A stretch of DNA of 64,000 nucleotides from JAFAZJ01 sp964437145 (GCA_964437145.1 CAYTFW010000002.1:1-64000), one strand, 5' to 3'; shown: positions 50,645 through 60,463, numbered from the stretch's first letter. Translations and numbers: made by a program. Notes: generated by a model from the letters alone, not told the origin.

Positions 50645-52137
50645 TCATGGCTGCTAATCTGACGCTCACTCGACGGGAAAAACTCACGCGCTTGCAGGCT
50701 GGCGGCAAGCCCCGGACGCTTGAGATCTGTTCTGGATGCGGCGGGCTATCGCTAGGCTTGCTCGCTGCCGGTTTTGAGCTTTCCGCGCACATCGAGATCG
50801 ACCCCGAGGCCGCTCAAAGCTACTCCCTCAACTTTGGCAAAGTGTTTGCGTCAAGTAGCGAATGGGCGCGACCTCGCGATATGGAGAGGTCGAGCGCCGC
50901 ACAACTGGTGGCCAATCTCGGTCTGACAACGTCTGCTGCAAACTCCTTCGACGTGCTAGCCGCGGGACTTCCGTGTCAGGCATTTGCGCGGATTGGCAGA
51001 TCGAAACTTCGCTCTGTATCAGGAAAGGAAGATGCCTTTCAGAAGGATCCTCGCGCGTCCCTCTACAGGCGGTTCCTGCAGTTTGTTGAGGACACGCAGC
51101 CACTGGCAATCATCATCGAGAACGTTCCGGACATCTTGAATTTCGGCGGACGCAACGTTCCCGAGGAAATATGTGAGACGCTCGAACAGTTCGGGTACCG
51201 CGCCCGATACACGCTTCTCAATGCTGCATACTTTGGCGTGCCTCAGGTGCGTGAGCGCCTGTTCATTATTGCACTCGCGGACGTTCTCAATGCGACACCA
51301 GAGTTCCCAGCGCCAACTCACCACCTCGACTTGCCGAAGGGCTATGAAGGGTCCCGCCGAGTTGCACTCAAGCATGTTGACGAGGCGAGCCGCTTCTTCC
51401 ATGCGATTCCAACACCCGATCAGCAACTTCGAAGTGCGGTCGGCGCAATGGAGGCGCTTGGTGATCTACCTCGCATCATAGAGCATGTGAAAGCGCCGGC
51501 AGTTATCCGCAAACGCAAACTTGCCGATAAGCTCCCGTATCGGGAAGCAACCGCAGCGTTGTCAGGCTATGCCCGTTCAATGCGGAACTGGCCGGGGTTT
51601 GAGAGCACTGAAGGTACCGACGGCCACCTCGTGAGACTCACCCCGCGAGACTTTGCGATCTTCGCCAAGATGAAGTGTGGCGCAGATTATCCTGTCGCAC
51701 GTGACATCGCTGAAGAAATGTTCACCGACGCGCTGACGACCGCGGGGATAACACATGTAAGGAAAGACTCGAGGGCCTACCGCGAACTGCGCGCGAAGAT
51801 CGTTCCACCTTACGATCCGGGAAAGTTTCCTAACAAATGGTGGAAGCTCGACCCACTGAAGCCATCACGTACGCTAACCGCCCACATGGGCAAAGATACG
51901 TACTCACACATTCACTACGACAGTGTGCAACGGCGCACCATTTCTGTCCGTGAAGCTGCCCGCCTTCAATCGTTCCCTGATGGCTTCCAGTTTGCAGGTG
52001 CCATGAATGCGGCCTTTCGCCAGATTGGCAACGCGGTGCCTCCATTGCTTGGGCTCGCGCTGGCAGAGGTTCTAAAGGTTCAAATCAGCGCCAAGCCCAG
52101 GGCAAAGGAAGAGGAAGCAAAGCGGCGGGCGGCCTGA
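50641..52137 (+). CDS. DNA (cytosine-5) methyltransferase
   Basis: 498 residues from a GTG that overlaps the vsr stop (GTGA); an ATG at 50647 is the alternative. Motif I is TLEICSGCGGLSLGLLAAGF, motif IV the catalytic Cys112 in LPCQAFARIG, motif VI ENV at 160-162, and the last motifs are REAARLQSFPDGF and QIGNAVPPLLGLAL. The target recognition region lies at about 270-420; the target sequence cannot be read from it. It should protect host DNA from the nuclease parts of the same operon, while Vsr repairs its mutagenic by-product. Confidence 0.95.
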   Translation: MIMAANLTLTRREKLTRLQAGGKPRTLEICSGCGGLSLGLLAAGFELSAHIEIDPEAAQSYSLNFGKVFASSSEWARPRDMERSSAAQLVANLGLTTSAANSFDVLAAGLPCQAFARIGRSKLRSVSGKEDAFQKDPRASLYRRFLQFVEDTQPLAIIIENVPDILNFGGRNVPEEICETLEQFGYRARYTLLNAAYFGVPQVRERLFIIALADVLNATPEFPAPTHHLDLPKGYEGSRRVALKHVDEASRFFHAIPTPDQQLRSAVGAMEALGDLPRIIEHVKAPAVIRKRKLADKLPYREATAALSGYARSMRNWPGFESTEGTDGHLVRLTPRDFAIFAKMKCGADYPVARDIAEEMFTDALTTAGITHVRKDSRAYRELRAKIVPPYDPGKFPNKWWKLDPLKPSRTLTAHMGKDTYSHIHYDSVQRRTISVREAARLQSFPDGFQFAGAMNAAFRQIGNAVPPLLGLALAEVLKVQISAKPRAKEEEAKRRAA

Positions 52138-52139
52138 TC

Positions 52140-53642
52140 ATGTCAGGACGCTCCGTCGATATTGCACCAAGGGCTTCGGCGCTCATCGCCTCGCTAAGGG
52201 GTCTCGGATACTCGCCCGAGGCTGCGCTTGCGGATCTGGTCGACAATAGCATCACTGCCGGTGGCAGAGTGGTCGAGATAGATATCCAATGGAACAACGG
52301 CAATCCCGTTGCCGCGATCCTAGATGACGGGCGGGGCATGCCTGGGGGCCGCGTCGCAGAAGCCATGCGTCTTGGAGGGCGCGGCCCGGCAAATGAACGA
52401 GACGCCTCGGATCTTGGTCGGTTCGGAATGGGCCTGAAAACAGCGTCACTTTCGCAGTGCCGCAGTATGACGGTGGTCACCAAGGTCGACAGCGATGTCA
52501 ATGCTGTTACTCTGGATGTCGATGTCATTTCGGAACGGGGTTGGATAGCGGTCGTTCCTGACTATCTCCCTGAGCACCCTTATACTTCCGCTTTGCTGGG
52601 TCGCGCCAACGGCACACTCGTTCTCTGGGAGCGGATCGACGAGCTGAGCGGTCTCATGGGACTTCCCAAAGAAGCTTTCTTCCTTCGACTTGAGGAGATT
52701 CGGGCTCACCTCGGCATGGTCTTCCACCGGTTCATCGGCGGAGATGCAACCAAGCTTTCGATTAGTCTCAACAAGCGGCCGATCAGAGCTTGGGATCCGT
52801 TTCAGATCGCACACCCGGCAACCCAAGTGATGCCGATCGAGCGTGTCCGACATGCGGGCTCTGCCTTCACCGTCAAACCATATGTCCTGCCACACCGTGA
52901 CAGATACGCAAACGAGGCGGAATACGAAGCAGCCGGCGGACCCGGCGGTTGGGGAGCTCGTCAAGGATTCTACGTGTATCGTGGGAAGCGGCTGCTTGTT
53001 GCAGGCAGTTGGCTGGGCCTCGGTGGCACTCGTACATGGACGCGTGATGAGGCCAGCCGCTTGGCGCGCATTGCAATCGACCTGCCTGTCAACTTGGACA
53101 CAGACTGGCGCATTGATGTTCGCAAATCTCAGGCTCGGCCTCCTGGGGCAGTCCGGGCGCGATTGACAGATATCGCGGGCCGCTGTCGTCAGGAAGCTCG
53201 GGAAGTGTTTGCCTTCCGCGGTCAGGGCCCACGCGTACGCGGCGAATCGCGTACTGCTCTCCCGGTGTGGATCGCCTTGCCCGGGCCAAAAGGCACTAGA
53301 TACCGGATCAATCGCGAACATCCGGTAGTAGCAGCCTACCGGGCGAGCGCGAGCAGTGTTCGTGCCCTCGACGCTCTTCTGTCAATTGTCGAACGAAGCG
53401 TACCGGTGGAGCGCATATGGTTGGACGCATCTGAATCCGAAGGTGCCGAACACCCACCAATGGACGCGGACGACATCGAACAGCTGAGCAACCTGCTCCT
53501 CGAACTCAACAAGATCCTGCCAGCCACCATGTCACTTGATCGACGCATAGAGGTGCTTCTCCTCAATCTTCCCGGGGACCTCACGAAGCTCAGGGCCGAG
53601 CTTGCGCGCAAGATGGAGGGGCAAAATGGCGGATGTGATTGA
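52140..53642 (+). CDS. GHKL ATPase, MutL/MORC-like, of a restriction-type operon
   Basis: 500 residues. The Bergerat ATP site is complete: Asn36 in ALADLVDNSITAG, DDGRGM at 62-67, and GRFGMGLKTASL at 93-104. The S5-fold part follows (NLDTDWRIDVRKSQARPPGA near 317-336). This form matches the HSP90/MutL-type ATPases found in bacterial restriction-modification operons and related to eukaryotic MORC proteins. It is thought to clamp on DNA in an ATP-dependent way and to drive the operon's nuclease/helicase steps. It begins 2 nt after the methylase stop, and the Z1 gene overlaps its end. Confidence 0.85.
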   Translation: MSGRSVDIAPRASALIASLRGLGYSPEAALADLVDNSITAGGRVVEIDIQWNNGNPVAAILDDGRGMPGGRVAEAMRLGGRGPANERDASDLGRFGMGLKTASLSQCRSMTVVTKVDSDVNAVTLDVDVISERGWIAVVPDYLPEHPYTSALLGRANGTLVLWERIDELSGLMGLPKEAFFLRLEEIRAHLGMVFHRFIGGDATKLSISLNKRPIRAWDPFQIAHPATQVMPIERVRHAGSAFTVKPYVLPHRDRYANEAEYEAAGGPGGWGARQGFYVYRGKRLLVAGSWLGLGGTRTWTRDEASRLARIAIDLPVNLDTDWRIDVRKSQARPPGAVRARLTDIAGRCRQEAREVFAFRGQGPRVRGESRTALPVWIALPGPKGTRYRINREHPVVAAYRASASSVRALDALLSIVERSVPVERIWLDASESEGAEHPPMDADDIEQLSNLLLELNKILPATMSLDRRIEVLLLNLPGDLTKLRAELARKMEGQNGGCD

Positions 53643-56400
53643 AGCACTCGCGCTCAGGGCCAGAAAGATCCTGCAGGCTCAAAAAGAATCAGGCGACAGA
53701 ATCGATCGAGATGCCATCGCCCGAATTGTTGAGCTGGACGCCCCGACATTCGGCCTGATGACTCGACAGGTTGTCAGCGCCGAACACAAGGAAGCAGCAA
53801 TACGAATGCTCTGGACAATTTTTGTGACAGAGCAGGGTCCGGCGTTGGCGCTACAGGACAAGGAACGGCCATCTCCTTGGTATCACGGAGCGCGGCGACA
53901 GCCGGGCCCGTTCATGCAGCGCTATCTGTATAAGCTGGAGGAAGATGGTTGGCCTGACGAATCGGTTCAGCAGCTTCAGGAAAGTACAGCAACAATCCTA
54001 GAAGTGATGGATGATCCTGAGCGCGAAGGAAGCTGGGACTGGCGAGGCCTTGTTGTCGGTGACGTACAGTCAGGAAAAACGGCGAGCTACGCCGGCGTAG
54101 TAAACCGCGCTGCAGATGCCGGCTACCGCATCATCATTGTGCTTGCCGGCATGCACAAGATTCTCCGCCTGCAGACCCAGAAGCGCTTTGACAAGGATTT
54201 CCTCGGCTACGACACAAACCCCAAGACACGTAAGCCAAATCAACCCAAGCTCGTCATCGGTGTTGGCAATTTCAATGCCCATCTCATAGTCGACAGCCTT
54301 ACGATGGCTGATCCGAATGGCGACTTCAGTCTGCGAATGGCCGACCAGTCGAACTTTTCGCCCGTCAGTCAGCCTTGCCTGTTCATCGTCAAAAAGAATG
54401 CGAAGGTGCTTGAGAACCTCAACAACTGGATAGCGCGCTTGCCGACGCCCGCAAAGGCGGCGCCGGTTCTCGTAATCGATGACGAAGCGGACCAAGCGTC
54501 TGTTGATACTGGCGACCAGCCTATCCTCGAGGACGGAACATTCGAGCAGGATTACGATCCGAAGCGGGTCAACGGAGAGATCAGGCGCCTGCTCACATCG
54601 TTCAACAGAAGAGTGTATGTCGGCTACACGGCGACGCCGTTTGCAAACATCTTAATCCACGACGAGCGGAAGGCGAATGACTACGGTCGCGATCTCTTTC
54701 CGTCCACTTTCATCGTTTCACTCACACCGCCCGATGACTACTTTGGTCCCGCCGCTGTCTTCGGAACCAACGATGACGAGGGCAATCCAGGGCTACCATT
54801 GGTCCGGGCGATCGACCAGACGAAAGAGGGCTGGATTCCGGACCGTCATGACAAGACACTCAGGCCGCGCTTCAACGGCCGGGACACCATCCCGCCGAGT
54901 CTCGAGGAGGCTATCGACACTTTCCTGCTGACCTGTGCCGCCCGTGTGGCAAGGGGACAGGCGCGCGAGCACAACTCCATGCTGGTCCATGTCTCGCGCT
55001 ATGTCGACGTGCATATCGAGGTCCACAGGCAAGTAGAGACCTATCTGCGCACCACGCGAGCCATGATCTCGAACGGCGATCGAGAAACCCTGAATCGTCT
55101 GAAGGCGGTGTGGGAATCCGACTATCGTCCGACCACGGATGCGGTTCGTTCGACCGTCTACGGTCGAAACACGGTTTCCGTGACCTGGGATCAGGTCGCT
55201 GCTCGTCTCGCCGAGAGCTCCGATAAGATCCAGGTCATCACGGCGAATGGCAGATCAAAAGCAGACATAGACTATGACGCCTACAAAGAAACGGGCTATT
55301 CGGTCATAGCGGTAGGTGGTGACAAGCTTTCACGTGGCCTCACTCTCGAGGGGCTTTCTGTCAGCTATTTTCTACGCATCTCACGCCAGTACGACAGTCT
55401 CCTTCAGATGGGTCGCTGGTTTGGCTACCGCCGCGGCTTTGCTGATCTATGCCGCCTCTTCACCACTCCTGACATGGAGGATTGGTTCCGGTATGTCGCC
55501 ACCGCTCAAAAGGAGTTGCGCGCCCAGTTTTTTGAGATGGCGCTAACGAACGCTACGCCTAAGGACTTCGGGCTCAAGATTGCTGTTCACGATATCCTTG
55601 AAGTGACCGCGAAAAACAAGCAACGACACGCAGAGCTTTATCAGAGCAGTTACGCTGGCGAAGGCAAGGTACAGACGGTCATGTTTCGCGATCGCCAGAC
55701 CGTCGAACACAATGCGGCAGTGACGGACGATTTTGTCAAAGGCCTGGGCTCCGGCACTGACAACCCTCGGCGCCCGGGCCCAGGAGGGAAAAGCGCCGAT
55801 GGCACTCTCTGGACGGGTGTTGCCGGCAGAGAGATCGCGGAATATCTGAGCCGGATGACGTTCCCACCGGAGAGCCTTCAAGTGGATGGGAAGAAGTTGT
55901 CGAATTTCATCAATGCGCAGCTGGGTATGCAGCCGCCTGAGCTGACGCACTGGACCGTCTTTCTCGCCACTGGCCGCGAGAAAGAGGTCGATCTTGCCGG
56001 CCGCCGGCGCGATTGCGTGCTGCGCACTCCAAGGAAACGCAGAAACGGTCAGCAAGCCTCAGGTGATCGATTCATAATTGGAACGACGCTCAGTCCCCTG
56101 GATCAGGCGATTGACCTAACCGATGCTGAATTTGAGGCGGCATTGATCAGGACGAACCGGGAAAGAAGGTCCCGTTCCGAACCCGAGACCAACGTACCAT
56201 CTGGCGAATTCATTCGTAAGGTCCGTGGTTCCCGCCCGCAGAACGGCCTGCTGATAATCTATCCCATTGATCCGGACAGAGCAGAGGTTGAACCCACCAA
56301 CCGCCCGGTCATCAGCGTTGTCGTTAGTTTTCCAGACAGTGACAGGGCCGATCGTCGAGTATATCTGATCAACAGCGTCCAGCAGCGCGAGGTCTCATGA
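53626..56400 (+). CDS. Z1-domain superfamily 2 helicase-like ATPase
   Basis: 924 residues. Helicase motifs are Walker A GDVQSGKT at 145-152, Walker B VLVIDDEADQ with DDEAD at 285-289, motif III YTATP at 334-338, GGDKLSRGLTLEGLSVSYF at 564-582 and motif VI LQMGRWFGYRRGF at 593-605. The middle and C-terminal parts fit the Z1 domain (PF10593). It probably moves on DNA under control of the GHKL ATPase. I chose the ATG at 53626, with GGAGGGG 4 nt before it; it overlaps the previous gene by 17 nt. It overlaps the next gene by 4 nt. Confidence 0.9.
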   Translation: MADVIEALALRARKILQAQKESGDRIDRDAIARIVELDAPTFGLMTRQVVSAEHKEAAIRMLWTIFVTEQGPALALQDKERPSPWYHGARRQPGPFMQRYLYKLEEDGWPDESVQQLQESTATILEVMDDPEREGSWDWRGLVVGDVQSGKTASYAGVVNRAADAGYRIIIVLAGMHKILRLQTQKRFDKDFLGYDTNPKTRKPNQPKLVIGVGNFNAHLIVDSLTMADPNGDFSLRMADQSNFSPVSQPCLFIVKKNAKVLENLNNWIARLPTPAKAAPVLVIDDEADQASVDTGDQPILEDGTFEQDYDPKRVNGEIRRLLTSFNRRVYVGYTATPFANILIHDERKANDYGRDLFPSTFIVSLTPPDDYFGPAAVFGTNDDEGNPGLPLVRAIDQTKEGWIPDRHDKTLRPRFNGRDTIPPSLEEAIDTFLLTCAARVARGQAREHNSMLVHVSRYVDVHIEVHRQVETYLRTTRAMISNGDRETLNRLKAVWESDYRPTTDAVRSTVYGRNTVSVTWDQVAARLAESSDKIQVITANGRSKADIDYDAYKETGYSVIAVGGDKLSRGLTLEGLSVSYFLRISRQYDSLLQMGRWFGYRRGFADLCRLFTTPDMEDWFRYVATAQKELRAQFFEMALTNATPKDFGLKIAVHDILEVTAKNKQRHAELYQSSYAGEGKVQTVMFRDRQTVEHNAAVTDDFVKGLGSGTDNPRRPGPGGKSADGTLWTGVAGREIAEYLSRMTFPPESLQVDGKKLSNFINAQLGMQPPELTHWTVFLATGREKEVDLAGRRRDCVLRTPRKRRNGQQASGDRFIIGTTLSPLDQAIDLTDAEFEAALIRTNRERRSRSEPETNVPSGEFIRKVRGSRPQNGLLIIYPIDPDRAEVEPTNRPVISVVVSFPDSDRADRRVYLINSVQQREVS

Positions 56401-57374
56401 CAGCGTGGCTGGATGTTCTTAATGAAGCTTGGGACGAACTCGCGAAGACAGCTCCTATTTCACGTCAGTATCGGACGAAACTGATCTCGACCGAGGTGAC
56501 TCTGGATATTCTTGCCGGCATGCGAGCCAGCGACAGCGCACCTTGCCTAATGCTCCAGGCGACGCCTGCGCCCGGCACTCTGTTCGAGCTCGGCGGGATG
56601 CGACTGAGCACTGTCGCGGACCAATCGGGACTCTTTCTCGTGCTCTCCTTGGAAGACAGCAGCAGGCGTGACCTGTTTTCGACTATCTGCGCGGACGTTG
56701 TGGCGGCCGCAGCACAAGCAGAGAGAGCAGATGCTTTGGAGAGGTTCCTCACGCGCCTGGGCGCCTGGAGACAGTTTCTCCGAGACAGGCGCCATGGACT
56801 TTCACGCCCCGAAACGATCGGCCTAATAGGCGAGCTTCTTGTTCTGGAACGGCTGCTCACTGCCAATCCCCGCAGGCTGGCAGTATGGCAGTCGCCAAGT
56901 GATGGCTTGCATGATTTTCAAAATGGTGGCCATGCGCTCGAGATAAAGACCAGCCTTGGGCCCTCGACCTCAATCACGATCTCGGCGCTGGATCAGCTTG
57001 ACGCTACAGGGCTACGAGCACTTGACCTGATCCACGTTAGGCTTATCGAAGCGCCAGCCGGTCGGTGCCTGCGAGACATACTGGCAGCAATAAGCAGCAA
57101 GTTACCGGATGACATGTCGCGCCGGGAATTCGAGAATGCCCTCCTGCGTCGTGGTTTGATGCCAGATGACAATGCGGCCAGACTCGGACCAAAGGTTGAG
57201 CAACGCGCTCTCGATGCCTACTCAGTATCCGGAGCATTCCCTCGTCTGGTCCGCGCGGTTCTTCCAACTGCCATTATCGAGGCAACCTATACGCTCGAAG
57301 TACGAGCCATTGCCGTCTTTGCGTCGGACTCGACTTCCGTCCTTGATGCGTTCGGCCGAGGGGGCGGCTCATGA
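56397..57374 (+). CDS. PD-(D/E)XK motif protein (DUF4420 type), putative restriction nuclease
   Basis: 325 residues. The nuclease core is visible: Glu146 in IGLIGELLVLERLL, Asp173 in SDGLHDFQNGGHA, and Glu182-x-Lys184 in ALEIKTSLG. That is the D ... ExK layout of PD-(D/E)XK enzymes. It probably makes the double-strand cut of the system. Its frame overlaps both neighbours by ATGA, so expression is coupled. No recognition domain is evident, which fits with targeting by the other subunits. Confidence 0.85.
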   Translation: MTAWLDVLNEAWDELAKTAPISRQYRTKLISTEVTLDILAGMRASDSAPCLMLQATPAPGTLFELGGMRLSTVADQSGLFLVLSLEDSSRRDLFSTICADVVAAAAQAERADALERFLTRLGAWRQFLRDRRHGLSRPETIGLIGELLVLERLLTANPRRLAVWQSPSDGLHDFQNGGHALEIKTSLGPSTSITISALDQLDATGLRALDLIHVRLIEAPAGRCLRDILAAISSKLPDDMSRREFENALLRRGLMPDDNAARLGPKVEQRALDAYSVSGAFPRLVRAVLPTAIIEATYTLEVRAIAVFASDSTSVLDAFGRGGGS

Positions 57375-59449
57375 GCGATGATCCCATTGCCGAGTTCTCA
57401 CAAGAAGTCATCAGCGAGGTAGAAGAAGGAGTATCGGCTGATGCGCCCTTCTCTCAGGAAGTATTTACGCAGCTGATCTTGGAGCGCCTTGAGGAAGCCG
57501 GACATTTTGACGAGACATTCCCCCTCTATCAAGAGGGCCGGATCAGAAATGCGGTGTATCGGATCGATGGCTACGCTTTTGACGAAGAACGCACGCGACT
57601 CGATCTCTTCACAACTATCTATTCGGGCGATTTACCAACGGTAAAGATTCCATCGGCTGATGTATCGAAGGCGCTTGATCGCGCCTTGCGCTTTGCGAGC
57701 GCCTGTGTTGACGGCCTCGCTTCGCAACTCGAACCTGCCAATACCGACGCCAGCGATCTTGCGAGACTCATCGAAGCGAAATCGGACGAGCTGAATGCGA
57801 TCCGTATCGTACTTCTGACGAATGGCATCACAGGCACCATTGAGCCGCCATCAGACTGGCGCGGCAAGCCTGTGGAGTTTGAAGCGTATGACATCGTCAG
57901 ATTATTTAGAGTCCTTGGAGAAGGGGAAACGCGAGCAGATATCAGTGTCGACCTGGAGGCGCTTACGGGCAGGTGCATTCCCTGCCTTCACGTTCCAGCG
58001 CAGAACGACGAGTATGACGCGTATTTGACCGTGCTGCCAGGCGATGTGCTTTCTCAAGTCTACGAACGCTATGGCGTACGCCTGCTTGAGTTGAACGTGC
58101 GGGCATTCCTGGGTCTTCAGGGACGAAGGAGCGTTAACGCTGAGCTTCGTCGAACCATCACCGAACAGCCGTCGATGTTTCTTGCCTACAACAACGGGAT
58201 CGTGGCTACGGTTGATGAGCTCGATGTCGTATCAAGTGCATCGGGTGGTATGGAGATTCGCTCTCTCAAGGGGCTTCAGATCGTGAACGGCGGCCAGACG
58301 ACTGCTTCCCTGCATCGAGCACGACGGAAGGACAACCTCAGTCTCGACCACGTCGCCGTCCCGGTGAAGATCATCAAGGTCGGGGGTGCAGACCTCAGCG
58401 AAATGGTTTCGTCCATTTCTCGTGCGGCTAACCGCCAAAACACGGTGCAGCTCGCCGACTTCTCCGCCAATGACCCATTCCATCAGCAGATTGAAGTCCT
58501 GGCCAATACGACGTGGTTGGAAGACGGCAAAGGGCGCTGGTTCTACGAGCGAGCACGAGGATCCTACCTCGCCGCAGAACAGAAGGCTGACTATCGCAAG
58601 GCCGACCAGAAGACCTTCCGCCTACAAACGCCAAAGCAACGACGCCTTAGCAAGCTTGATGCCGCGCGCTATCTGAGCGCCTGGTCCGAGCTTCCTGACA
58701 AAGTCTGTCTTGGCGGGCAGAAGAACTTCCAGATCTTCATGCAGCGGCTCAAGGACGAGCCACCGCCGCCGCCTAACCAAGTATGGTTCAAACGGCTCAT
58801 TGCCATTGCGATCCTCTACCGCGCCGCAGCGAAGAAAATCAGGAGTATGAAATTTCCTGCCTATGGGGCGCAGATAACTGCCTATGTGGTTGCGGGGATC
58901 TCACACAAGACTGGAGGGCGCCTCGATTTTGATCGCCTCTGGGCGAAGCAGAGTATCAGCCCTGAGTTGGAGCTGTTGATTGCTACCTGGGCTCCGCAGC
59001 TAGACGTTCTCCTTCGAAAGTCGGCGAGGCAGCTAAACCCGAGCGAATGGTTCAAAAAGGCGGATTGCTGGAAGGAAATCCAAACGGAGCTGCCTTCGCT
59101 TTCTGATCCTCTTCCCCCAGAGTTGTCCTATGCCAAGACTGATGCCGACCTCACCATGGTACCGTCAACAGGAACGCATTCTGCAGCTGATTATGAGCGT
59201 ATCGCCCGCTGCATGCAGATATCGAGTGCTATTTGGATGGAAGTAGCGGAGCGCGGACAGAAGACCGGCACCATCCACTGGAGAGTCGCTGGGATCTGCC
59301 GAACGATGGCTGGTTACGCTGCTGGTGGTTGGGACAGGAAGCCCTCCGCCAAGCAAGCAAGACCTGCCCTCGATGCGGCCCTGGCCGTAGAGAAAGCTGG
59401 CCTCGTGAGTATCGGCCTCGCCACCGGTCGCTCCGATCTACCCAGTTAA
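57371..59449 (+). CDS. AIPR family (abortive infection phage resistance) protein
   Basis: 692 residues. The AIPR domain (PF10592) is recognisable by SMFLAYNNGIVATVDEL at about 267-283 and LKGLQIVNGGQTTASLHRAR at about 299-318. The family is named after a lactococcal phage-resistance protein and appears in many defence operons; the biochemical role is unsettled. It is the last gene, overlapping the nuclease gene by 4 nt. After the stop the sequence returns within about 30 nt to host-type G+C-rich DNA. The N-terminus is acidic. Confidence 0.9.
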   Translation: MSDDPIAEFSQEVISEVEEGVSADAPFSQEVFTQLILERLEEAGHFDETFPLYQEGRIRNAVYRIDGYAFDEERTRLDLFTTIYSGDLPTVKIPSADVSKALDRALRFASACVDGLASQLEPANTDASDLARLIEAKSDELNAIRIVLLTNGITGTIEPPSDWRGKPVEFEAYDIVRLFRVLGEGETRADISVDLEALTGRCIPCLHVPAQNDEYDAYLTVLPGDVLSQVYERYGVRLLELNVRAFLGLQGRRSVNAELRRTITEQPSMFLAYNNGIVATVDELDVVSSASGGMEIRSLKGLQIVNGGQTTASLHRARRKDNLSLDHVAVPVKIIKVGGADLSEMVSSISRAANRQNTVQLADFSANDPFHQQIEVLANTTWLEDGKGRWFYERARGSYLAAEQKADYRKADQKTFRLQTPKQRRLSKLDAARYLSAWSELPDKVCLGGQKNFQIFMQRLKDEPPPPPNQVWFKRLIAIAILYRAAAKKIRSMKFPAYGAQITAYVVAGISHKTGGRLDFDRLWAKQSISPELELLIATWAPQLDVLLRKSARQLNPSEWFKKADCWKEIQTELPSLSDPLPPELSYAKTDADLTMVPSTGTHSAADYERIARCMQISSAIWMEVAERGQKTGTIHWRVAGICRTMAGYAAGGWDRKPSAKQARPALDAALAVEKAGLVSIGLATGRSDLPS

Positions 59450-59476
59450 GCCATCTCCCGCCGGTTGAAGTTTGAG

Positions 59477-60358
59477 CTAACCTGCCAACTCCCCAAAAAA
59501 CTCCATCACCATCCGATTAAACACCCCCGGGTGCTCCTCCGGCACGAAGTGCCCGCACTCCTCGATCACCGCGCCGCGCACATCCGTCGCGACGCGGCGC
59601 ATGCTCTCCTCGACCTCCTTCCCACGCCCGCGCGCGTGCGGGTAGCTGTTGGCGCCGCCGATCGCCAGCACCGGCATCGGCAGGCGGAAGCCGGTCGCGA
59701 GTTGCGCCGCGTTGGCCTTCGCGTCCTGCGGGATCGCGCGGTAGAGGTTGAAGCCGGCGCGCATCGCGCCCGGCTGGCTGTAGGTGCGGACATACTCGTC
59801 GAGGTCGGCCTCGCCGATGGCGCCCGGGAAGTAGGCGAAGGTCTGGTAGAACCACTGGAGATAGAGGCGCTCGCGGCCCTGGACCAGCGCCTCCGGCAGG
59901 TCGGGCGTGACGTGGAACTGGTGGTGCCAGCGGCGGCCGCCCTGGCTGAAATCGCCGCCGCAGCCGGGAATGACGACATCGACGATGACGAGCTGCTCGA
60001 TCGCCTGGGGATGATCGGCGGCGATCGCGAAGGCCGTCGGCCCGCCCCAGTCGTGGCCGACCAGGCGGAAGCGCTGGTGGCCGAGCTTCTCGTTGACCAG
60101 GCGCCAGATGTCGTTGCCGATGGTGCGCTTGTCGTAGCCGCCGAGCGGCCGCGAGGAATCGCCCAGCCCGCGCATGTCGGGGGCGATCACGGTGTAGCGG
60201 GTGCTGAGCGCCGCGATGGTGTGGCGCCACTCGTACCAGGTCTGCGGCCAGCCATGGATCAGCACCACCGGCGGCCCGCTGCCGGCGATCACGTAATGCA
60301 GCATCACCTCGCCGATCTCGGCGTAGCGGTGCTGGAGGGGCGGCGGGGTGTTGGTCAT
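59477..60358 (-). CDS. Alpha/beta-fold hydrolase (epoxide hydrolase / haloacetate dehalogenase type)
   Basis: 293 residues. The oxyanion motif is VVLIHGWPQTWYEWRHTIAA, the nucleophile Asp is in RLVGHDWGGPTAFAIA, and the catalytic His is in VIEECGHFVPEEHPGV. An Asp nucleophile in HDWGG fits epoxide hydrolases and fluoroacetate dehalogenases; the exact substrate cannot be told. The ATG at 60358 begins the family alignment. A hairpin repeat stands 25 nt upstream. The citryl-CoA-lyase-like gene is divergent from it. Confidence 0.88.
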   Translation of the reverse strand: MTNTPPPLQHRYAEIGEVMLHYVIAGSGPPVVLIHGWPQTWYEWRHTIAALSTRYTVIAPDMRGLGDSSRPLGGYDKRTIGNDIWRLVNEKLGHQRFRLVGHDWGGPTAFAIAADHPQAIEQLVIVDVVIPGCGGDFSQGGRRWHHQFHVTPDLPEALVQGRERLYLQWFYQTFAYFPGAIGEADLDEYVRTYSQPGAMRAGFNLYRAIPQDAKANAAQLATGFRLPMPVLAIGGANSYPHARGRGKEVEESMRRVATDVRGAVIEECGHFVPEEHPGVFNRMVMEFFGELAG

Positions 60359-60382
60359 GGCGCTGCGTTCCGTCGCTTGTGA

Positions 60383-60412
60383 CTCCCTCTCCCCGCACGC
60401 GGGGAGAGGGAG
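60383..60412. repeat. Single arm of the CCCTCTCCCCGC palindrome
   Basis: The 30-nt hairpin CTCCCTCTCCCCGC-AC-GCGGGGAGAGGGAG is one arm of the element at 48313-48439. It lies in the divergent promoter region between the alpha/beta hydrolase (start 60358) and the citryl-CoA-lyase-like gene (start 60464), 25 nt upstream of the hydrolase ATG. Confidence 0.8.
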
Positions 60413-60463
60413 GAAGATGGCGTAGGCGTGGGGTAGCATAGCGCATCCATCCGGAGTGACCCC

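Noticed and set aside
50190..59486. Possible short repeat (GAGC-CACCTGCC at 50190 and GAGCTAACCTGCC at 59474) at the two ends of the defence island
   Set aside because: The match is only about 11-12 bases with differences. It would fit the pattern of inserts at gene 3' ends, since the second copy overlaps the hydrolase stop, but it is too short to claim without comparison to an empty site.
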